From contig NC_059075.1 in the NCBI RefSeq assembly GCF_020497125.1, forward strand, positions 69,025,321 to 69,089,320: 64,000 bases of DNA. The letters run 5' to 3'. Of the stretch, positions 57,375-64,000 are shown piece after piece. The stretch comes from Mauremys mutica. Lineage: Eukaryota; Chordata; Testudines; Geoemydidae. The position numbers were made by a program, and so were the translations under genes. Under the pieces are notes generated by a model. That model did no database searches. It saw only the letters and a list, made by a program, of their open reading frames with translations, and was not told where the DNA came from. Within the stretch, counting starts at the first letter, position 1; the number at the start of each line of letters is the position of its first letter.

Positions 57375-57965
57375 CAAAAAAGACTAATATTCTTTGGTGT
57401 ATTACCAGGAGAGTCGTATGTAAGATATGGGAGGCAACTGTCCCACTCTTCTGAGCACTGGTGAGGTCTCGTCTGGAGCACTGTGTCCAATTCTGAGCAC
57501 TACACTTTAGGAAAGATGTGGACAAACTGAAGAAAGTCCAGAAGGCAACAATAAAAATGAACATAGTTTTAGAAAACCTGACCTCTGAGGAAATGTTAAA
57601 AAAAACTGGGCATGTTTAGTCTTGAGAAAAGAAGACAGAGGGAACCCGATCGTAGGAGGACTGTGATCAATTGTTCTCCATGTCCACTGAAGGTAGGACA
57701 AGAAGTAATCGGCTTAATGTGCAGCAAGGGAGATTTATGTTAGTTATGAGGAAACATTTTCTACCTATAAGGGTAGTTAAGCTCTGGGATAGGTTTCCAA
57801 GAGAGGGTACAGAATCCTCACCACTGGAAGTTTTTAAAAACAGGTTGGATAAACATCTTTTAGGGATGGACCTAGGTTTATGTGGTCCTGCCTCAGCGCA
57901 AGGGGCTGGACTTGATAACTTCTCAAAGTCCTCTTTCAGATGTACATTTTTCTGATTCTAAGATA
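57375..57965 (+). mobile_element. CR1 LINE 3' end
   Basis: AAGACTAATATTCTTTGGTG, GTGAGGTCTCGTCTGGAGCA, CTGTGTCCAATTCTGAGCAC and GGAAGTTTTTAAAAACAGGT encode, in broken frames, the same ORF2 C-terminal part as at 13893 (open only in 57671-57955). The 3' end is GGGGCTGGACTTGATAACTT, then TTCTGATTCTAAGATATGA. Different CR1 subfamily from 13893 by its tail. Confidence 0.88.
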
Positions 57966-59721
57966 TGATATTAAGAGATGAGTATGGTATTCCAACTGTC
58001 CAAACTGAACACAAATTGGGACAATCAATGTCCAAAGCCCTATTATAACAAATTGTGCTGTATGATATTGCTGCTCTGGTTTACAAGTCTTTTATTAATT
58101 TTAAGAAAAAATTGTAAAGAACCATTTGTTTTGAAAGATGCAGGTACATAATTACATAGGCTTTACCAACTGATTTAAAAAGGTAAAATGTAGGGCCTTT
58201 CAAGTCTTGACAGTGTGTGTTAAGCATCCAAGGTGCTGAAAAGGTCAACAAGACATTTGTTATCTTTGTCATCTCAAAATTGATGCGGAGCTTGTAACCA
58301 GATGACCCAAGTTAGATATATGAGGTTAAAAAATTGCCTCTCTTTCTGTAGCTTTTGTAAAATATATCAATGTCAATTGAAAATGTGCTTATTACAGTAA
58401 ATAAAAAGTCTCGAATGATTATGATCAAACAAGTATTTCAATGTAAAATGCCATTATTACAGCCTGAGGTTCAGTGTCATATAACCAGGTGATGTTGTTT
58501 TAACTAAGGAGGAGCAGTCTCCTTTTCAGTGATCAAATTACAAGTAAACTAAAGAAGCTTGTGCACATTTACAAGCATAATACAGAGTACTGAAATACAA
58601 CAAAACTCTTTAAGCAAACCAATAAGTACAAAGCAAATTAAAGATCTGAATTATACCCAGAAATGCTGAGAAATAACATGCAGCCTCTCCTTGTCCCATT
58701 GTGCCTTAATATTGCAGTGTATACCATGTTACTGAGAGTTCTCTGTTCAATAACCCATGTAATATTTCAGTTTTAATTCTGAATATCTTATCTTTGTTTT
58801 AGATTTTAAAACGATGTTTGTTTTGGTTCCGTAAATTTCCATTCTCCTTATTCTCTGCACCCTCATCCCCCTTGCAGCACTAAAAACAATGATAAGTTGT
58901 GTAGGAAACCTCTTCAGTTTTGGGTTTGTTTTAAAACTTTGAGGCTAAGATTTTGTAAAATGGCTACTAAATTTCAATTCCTAAGTCCCTATTTAGCCAC
59001 CCAAATAAGTGGCCTGATTTTCAAATGCGATGAGCACCTAGCTATTGACTTTAATGGCTTTGGATCAGGCCCACAGAGAGTGTTCCAAAATCTAACTGGA
59101 CAGACTAGTGTTTTCACTTACTGTTATTCTCTTTGAAACCTGTCCCACTGCTTTAATTACTGGAACTTGCAACACCCAAAAGTCAAACACACTAGGTATC
59201 ACTTAAACATTCAGGAAAACCAGTGCTGCTTCCTTTCAGGTTCACAGTCTGCAAATGGATAAAGAAGCCGTATACCATTTGTTCTGGTTAACTTTGTTAT
59301 GAAACATTTTCAGGGTTTAGCCCTGTGGGCATGTTGAAATCATAACTAAATAAATCACTTCAGACAACACAAAGAAACAAACTCCGACACCCACACCCAG
59401 GCGCCTACAGGGAAAACGGTGTCTTCTCAAAGAAGCATACAAACTTGTGTTGCTTCAGTTTTTAATCCTTAGCCAATTCTATTTTATTCTCTGTAATTGC
59501 TGTGAAATTCAATTATTTGACAAGTAAATACATACACCCTCTGTTCCCCATTTATCCACCAACCCCCCTCCAAAAAAAAAAAAAAGCCTCTGAGTCTCCA
59601 GAGCTCAAAATCTGATAGTACTAAGGATTTTCTTTTCAATAAGAAGAGAGACAGCATAAATAAGAATTAATTATACTTGCCTTCCATATTTGCATTTCAA
59701 AACAAGACACTGAGTATATAA
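57966..59721. other. Unannotated stretch with a weak dispersed repeat
   Basis: At 58940-59085 words such as CAATTCCTAAGTCCCTATTT and GGCCTGATTTTCAAATGCGA look like a common dispersed repeat. Otherwise nothing; an A-rich run occurs at 59572-59585. Confidence 0.4.
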
Positions 59722-60773
59722 AGAAGGAAAGTGTAGGTCTACTACTTAGTGGTGAAGGAGAGATAATAATGGATGGCATCAAGAAAGCTGAGGTGTTTAA
59801 TGCCCATTTTGCTTCAGTCTTCACTAAAAGAGCTAACTGTGATCAGATATTTACCACAATGAATAGTAACAAGGGGGAAGGAACACAAGTCAGAATAAGG
59901 AAAGAACAGGCTAAAGAATATTTAGATAAATATTCAAGTTGGCAGGGCCGACGAAATTCACTCTAGGGTACTTAAGGAACTAGCTGAAGCAATTTTGGGA
60001 CCATTAGAAATTATCTTCACAATCTCAGAGGATGCATAAGGTCCCAGAGGACTGACAAAGCGCAAATAGAGTACCCATCTTTTGGGAGGGGTGGGGGGGG
60101 CGGGAAGAGGACCTAGTAAATTATAGTCAGCCTAACTTCAATGCCTGGAAAGATACTGGAAGAAATTAAACTATTAATTTGTAAATATCTAGAGGACAGT
60201 AGGGTAATAAGTAATTGCCAAAATGTATTTGTCAAGAACAAATCACCCTAAACCAACTGAATGTCCTTCTTTAACAGGATTACTGGCCTAGTGGATAAGG
60301 GGAAAGCTGTAGACGTTGGTCTTGATTTTAGTAAGGCTTTTGACACAGTCCCGTATGACATTCTCATAAGCCAACTAGGGAAATGTGGTCGAGATGAAGT
60401 TACTACAAGATGGGTGCACAACTGGTTGAAAAACTGTATTCAGACAGTTGTCATCAATGGTTAGCTGTCAAAGTGGGAGGACGTATCTTGCAGGGTTTTG
60501 CAGGAGTATGTCCTGGAGCTGATACTATTCAATATTTTTGTTAATGGTGTTGATAATGGAGTGGACAGTATGCATATAAAATGTGCAGATAACATCAAGC
60601 TGGGATTGGGTTGCAAATACTTTGGTAGACAGGATTAGAATTCAAAACAACCTTCACAAATTGGAGAATTGGTCTGAAATAAGATTAAATTCAAACCAGA
60701 GAAGTGCAATGTACTATATTTAGAAAGCAAACAATCAAATGCACAACTACAAATGGGGAATATCAGTCTAGGC
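59722..60773 (+). mobile_element. CR1 LINE ORF2 reverse transcriptase part (left piece)
   Basis: KAEVFNAHFASVFTKR (about 59785-59830) and VGLDFSKAFDTVPYDILISQ (about 60315-60375) are CR1-type RT motifs; LDFSKAFDTV is at 60321-60350. The catalytic box that should read F/Y-A-D-D appears as CADN at 60582-60593, so one essential Asp is lost. Frameshifts are common. Interrupted at 60773 by a hAT MITE and continued from 61085. Confidence 0.9.
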
Positions 60774-61084
60774 CATGGGTAGGCAACCTATGGCACGCGT
60801 GCCGAAGGTGGCATGCGAGCTGATTTTCAGTGGCACTCACACTGCCCGGGTCCTGGCCACCGGTCCGGGGGGCTCTGCATTTTAATTTAATTGTAAATGA
60901 AACTTCTTAAATGTTTAAAAAACCTTATTTACTTTACATACAACAATAGTTTAGTTATATATTATAGACTTCTAGAAAGAGACCTTCTAAAAACATTAAC
61001 ATGTGTGACTGGCACGCGAAACCTTAAATCAGAGTGAATAAATGAAGACTCGGCACAGCACTTCTGAAAGGTTGCCGACCCCTG
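60774..61084. mobile_element. hAT MITE, 311 bp, inserted in CR1
   Basis: CATGGGTAGGCAACCTATGG at the left and AAAGGTTGCCGACCCCTG at the right are terminal inverted repeats. Flanks GTCTAGGC (60766-60773) and GTCTGGGC (61085-61092) are an 8-bp TSD with one difference. CR1 sequence continues directly on the far side. Confidence 0.93.
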
Positions 61085-61092
61085 GTCTGGGC

Positions 61093-61513
61093 AGTAGTAT
61101 AACTGAAAAGGATCACGATTTGAATATAAGCCAACGTGATGCAGTTGCAAAAAAGACTAATATTCTGGGGTGTATTAACAGGTGTCTCGTAAGTAAGTCA
61201 CATGAAGTAATTATCCCACTTTACTTAGTATTGATGAGTTCTCAGTTGGAGTATTATGTCCAGTTTTGAGCACCACACTTTAGGAAAGATGTGGACAAAT
61301 TGGACAGAGTCCAGAGGACAGCAACAAAAATTATAAAAGATTTAGAAAACCTGACCTATGTGGAAAGAACATTTAGGGAGGGATCTGGTAACGGTCTTCA
61401 AATATGTTAAGAGCTGTTATAAAGAGGACAGTGATCAATTGTCCTCCACAGCAACTAAAGCTAGGACAAGAAGTGATCAGGCTTAATGTGCAGCAAGGGA
61501 GATTTAGGTTAGA
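61093..61513 (+). mobile_element. CR1 LINE (right piece)
   Basis: AGTATAACTGAAAAGGATCA, AAAGACTAATATTCTGGGGT, TGAGTTCTCAGTTGGAGTAT and AAGGGAGATTTAGGTTAGA continue the element. Compared with 57375-57965 it lacks its 3' end, which is replaced by the mariner-type element from 61516. Confidence 0.88.
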
Positions 61514-61515
61514 TA

Positions 61516-61722
61516 CAGTAGAACCTCAGAGTTACAAAATGACTGGTCAACCACACACCTCATTTGGAATTGGAAGAATGCAATTTGGCAGTAGAGACAA
61601 ATAAAAGCAAGTACGGCACAGTACTGTGTTAAACGTAAACTACTAACAAATAAAAGGAAAGTTTAAAAAAAAGATTGGACCAGGTAAGGAAACTGTTTCT
61701 ATGCTTGTTTAATTTAAATTAA
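61516..61722. mobile_element. Tc1/mariner-type element, 5' part
   Basis: CAGTAGAACCTCAGAGTTAC follows TA (61514-61515), a Tigger-like terminus. Then GGTCAACCACACACCTCATT, TACTGTGTTAAACGTAAACT and AGGAAACTGTTTCTATGCTT. The right half and the second terminus are missing, so the element and CR1 3' end were probably lost in one deletion. Confidence 0.7.
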
Positions 61723-61734
61723 GATGGTCACCAG

Positions 61735-61935
61735 GTCACTCTCTAAGTGGGTCTCCTCCCTCAGATTCCCCCCAGTCCTTTGTGGCCCCCAGGTGTGGCC
61801 CTGCCCTTTTAATTGGCCAAATGGGAGCATCTGTTCTGGCACAGCGAGCTGGGCCTACTTCTTTTACTGGGGACAGCCACTTTGTGAAACCACTATAATT
61901 ACCTGGACAACCATTAGCACCAAGAACCCCAAGAG
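61735..61935. repeat. LTR-like fragment
   Basis: C-rich segment with GGTGTGGCCCTGCCCTTTTA, ATTGGCCAAATGGGAGCATC and TTACTGGGGACAGCC, similar in style to LTR U3 sequences of turtle retroelements. No termini seen; low certainty. Confidence 0.35.
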
Positions 61936-62142
61936 AACCCCAGAAAACCAACTGACCAATCTGAGAACAAATGGCATCTGTACTAGGAGGGGCAGCGGAG
62001 TTCAAAAGAATCAAGTTATTGACAGTGGCTCTCACTGACAAACATAACCTTAGTCTTGCCCAGGTACAGGTTTAGCCAGCTGCTCTTCATCCAATAGCTG
62101 GTTTTGACAAGGCATTGAGACAGTTGGATATGGGGCAATATA

Positions 62143-62267
62143 CAGTGCTTAATATGTAGTGAAAAGGATGCTGGGCTCAAGATTTTTTTTAATATTCATA
62201 ACTGATGCAGCAAGCCCAGAGGTGCTGGGGCTATGAAATGCTCAGCCCTGGCACAAATTAAACACTG
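62143..62267. mobile_element. hAT MITE, 125 bp
   Basis: CAGTGCTTAATATGTAGTG at the left and GGCACAAATTAAACACTG at the right are imperfect inverted ends. Flanks GCAATATA and GTGGTATA share five of eight positions, all differences being transitions. Internal GCCCAGAGGTGCTGGGGCTA is typical of the family. Confidence 0.7.
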
Positions 62268-63424
62268 GTGGTATATATTGACCTACAGTAGATATAGAGT
62301 CCATTTAGCCTTCACTGCCACCAAATCTCTCTGTTCCTGACTACTTTTGGGCCAATTTTGATTCAGTTAAACCCAAGACAACTTTGCTCTGATTCACATC
62401 CTGTGCAATCCTTCTGATTTTTAACTAGGGCATCGCAGGGTGAAAGTCAGGGCAGAATTTAAACCCAGGTTTTTTAATTGCATTTTGCTACATACAATTA
62501 AAATGGCAGGACAAAGCTCTGGAGAATATACAATCAGGAACCATCCTGCACTGGCCCTTGGTAGGGGATGGATTAGCTCTCCTTTGGGCCTTTATCATCT
62601 CTAATTGTTTTGATTTCAAGTTTTAAATTGTATTCATGGCAATCTTGGCCAAATTTCTCCCATATTTGCTTTGCTATCCTCCGAGGGCTCTTGCCCAGCA
62701 GAAGCAGTGCAGTGCTGCTGCAAAGGGGCTCTGTGTGGGTCCCTTGTGTCTCAACACTCACGTTTTTGTTTGTTTGTTTGTTTTTGGGGCGGGGAAGGGA
62801 GAACAGGATAGGTGAGAAGCAGGCAATGGGGCCAGCAAAACTGCCACTCTGTAGATCCAATAGGCACTTACACACCAAGGGTGGGAGTGGACCAGTCTTA
62901 AGGAGTTGGAAGGATTCCCCTCCACTTAAGAGATCCTCAGTCCAACAAAACCACTCAGACTGCACACTGGGTGTCAGGAATTCTATCTGCCAATTATATG
63001 TACTTGCATTATGAGCAAAATATCTGATCATCTCCCCATAAATTCGCTAAAAGCCAGCAAGTTTGAAAGCATCAGTTTTTTCAATACTCAGGGAAAAGCC
63101 CAAAAGCTTGATTTTGCGTTTGTCAAGTAATCACAATGAGTTTCCTCATGCTCATTTAAGGAAGCAACAAACTGAAATGGACTTGTAATTTAAACGCTGA
63201 TTGCTTATGCAAGGCAATGATGGATGCATTTTGTATGCTTACCACAGTGCTTGTCTAACAGTTTCATGTGATCTGTACGTGTATTTAGCAGAGTTTACTC
63301 AGAGTTCACAGTTGGTTAACTTCACTTATTTAAACAGCATCAGTGTAAGTGACTGAATCCCAGCTTAACCAATTTGTTGTATATATGTAACTTTTAAAAA
63401 TATATATATTTTTCAATTAGATGT
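62268..63424. other. Unannotated non-coding stretch
   Basis: Contains a short GTTT tandem at about 62768-62786. The overlapping long frames 62573-63031 (minus, 152 codons) and 62610-63014 (plus, 134 codons) have no domains. Confidence 0.45.
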
Positions 63425-63550
63425 AAATAATTAAAACTAGAAGTACAATGATCAAAACAATGATTTTTAGAGCATACATTTATAGAGTGGAGTGGCTTTC
63501 CCCTCTAAGGAATCCAAAGAACTTTCCACACATATGCATAAAGGAATCAT
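63425..63550 (-). repeat. MIR-like fragment, antisense
   Basis: CATTTATAGAGTGGAGTGGC, TTTCCCCTCTAAGGAATCCA, AAGAACTTTCCACAC matches the antisense head of MIR-like repeats. Weak. Confidence 0.35.
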
Positions 63551-63972
63551 TCTTGTCAGAAAGGAAATGCAGACCCTCTGTGAGAGCATGCTAGCTGTTT
63601 AACAGCACATAGGAACATTACACAACGGTTTACACAAAAATGTTCCAGTAAAATAAAAGACATATTTAAAAAGTTCCTCTTATGGTTCATTCTAACTTGG
63701 GAAGCTTGCTTATCACTAGTAGGTATTCTATTGTTAGTTTGTAATATAGCTAAGGTTGCAACACCCAAAAATTGGCCTACTTTCCTTTTTCTGATATCTG
63801 TATACAAAGACCAGGTAATTCTTTATATGTAATTCCATGCTTTTTAAAATTAAATGGAAACTAAAATGTGGCCAAAATGTAGGTTTTGTAAAAGCTTGTT
63901 TTTCCAAAATGTAAGACCGACATTATCATATAGTATTTATATTGGAGCAGCTTTCCAAAGCCTCAATGAAAA

Positions 63973-64000
63973 TCAAGGCCCCATTGTGGTAGGCACTATC
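63973..64000 (-). repeat. MIR-like repeat running off the window edge
   Basis: AAGGCCCCATTGTGGTAGGC, then ACTATC resembles the antisense family member at 33220-33260. It would continue beyond the end. Confidence 0.4.

Noticed and set aside
62573..63031. 152-codon minus frame with 134-codon plus frame opposite
   Set aside because: No domain, no repeat-derived coding motif, and a simple GTTT run inside. Likely chance.
1..64000. CRISPR array or bacterial-type operon
   Set aside because: No regularly spaced direct repeats. The repeat content is clearly vertebrate.

Overview
The window looks like nuclear DNA of a cryptodiran turtle and appears to be intergenic or deep-intronic. I found no host protein-coding exon, rRNA, tRNA gene or CRISPR array I would defend. 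The lineage call rests on the repeats. A tRNA-derived SINE with the Cry I-type tail of cryptodires lies at 27583-27791. Sauropsid CR1 LINEs end in the ATTCTATGATTCTATGA-type tail (13893-14451). There are many PIF/Harbinger-like MITEs with TGTCTACACT-type termini, hAT MITEs of the CAGTGGTTCTCAAC class, and a DIRS-type retrotransposon. No database search was possible; family names come from visible motifs, termini, target-site duplications (TSDs) and recalled family features.

Layout. 1-13.8 kb is repeat-poor: a MIR/CORE-SINE-like copy (2.4 kb), an LTR-like block (3.75-4.3 kb), a Tc1/mariner-type end (4.4 kb), a Harbinger fragment (5.7 kb) and one hAT MITE (7.6-8.0 kb). 13.9-14.45 kb is a relatively young 5'-truncated CR1 with 156 open codons. 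15-21 kb holds old palindromic and MIR-like repeats and a SINE with a CR1-like tail. 21.5-30 kb is a dense DNA-transposon district: hAT MITEs (21.5, 26.7, 29.1 kb), Harbinger MITEs (21.9, 24.3, 24.7, 28.4 kb), a fragment of a Harbinger transposase gene (25.0-25.75 kb, minus strand), a mariner-type element (22.2-22.55 kb) and the Cry I SINE. 30-38.9 kb has MIR-like copies, two Harbinger-type MITEs, a mariner-type element and a perfectly bounded hAT MITE (36917-37260).

38.9-41.44 kb is a decayed minus-strand DIRS-type retrotransposon with recognisable gag-like, reverse transcriptase and RNase H parts. Inside its RT a 27-bp, exactly nine-codon segment carrying the catalytic YLDD motif lies on the opposite strand from its flanks. 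This in-place micro-inversion is the most unusual thing I saw. 44.3-44.95 kb is a minus-strand hAT transposase relic. 45.96-47.71 kb is a three-layer nest: an LTR-like element inserted in a CR1 tail, with a Harbinger MITE inside the LTR-like element. 47.9-48.26 kb may be a solo LTR, followed by a 68-bp AT microsatellite.

The last third contains a 708-bp hAT MITE with perfect TSDs (51.87-52.58 kb), a CpG-rich Harbinger MITE with a perfect 20-bp internal hairpin (57.04-57.32 kb), two CR1 copies (57.4-57.97 and 59.7-61.5 kb, the latter split by a hAT MITE), mariner-type and LTR-like pieces, and one more short hAT MITE. There is no gene pathway to describe. The biology here is layered transposition, and the nests give a relative order of activity.
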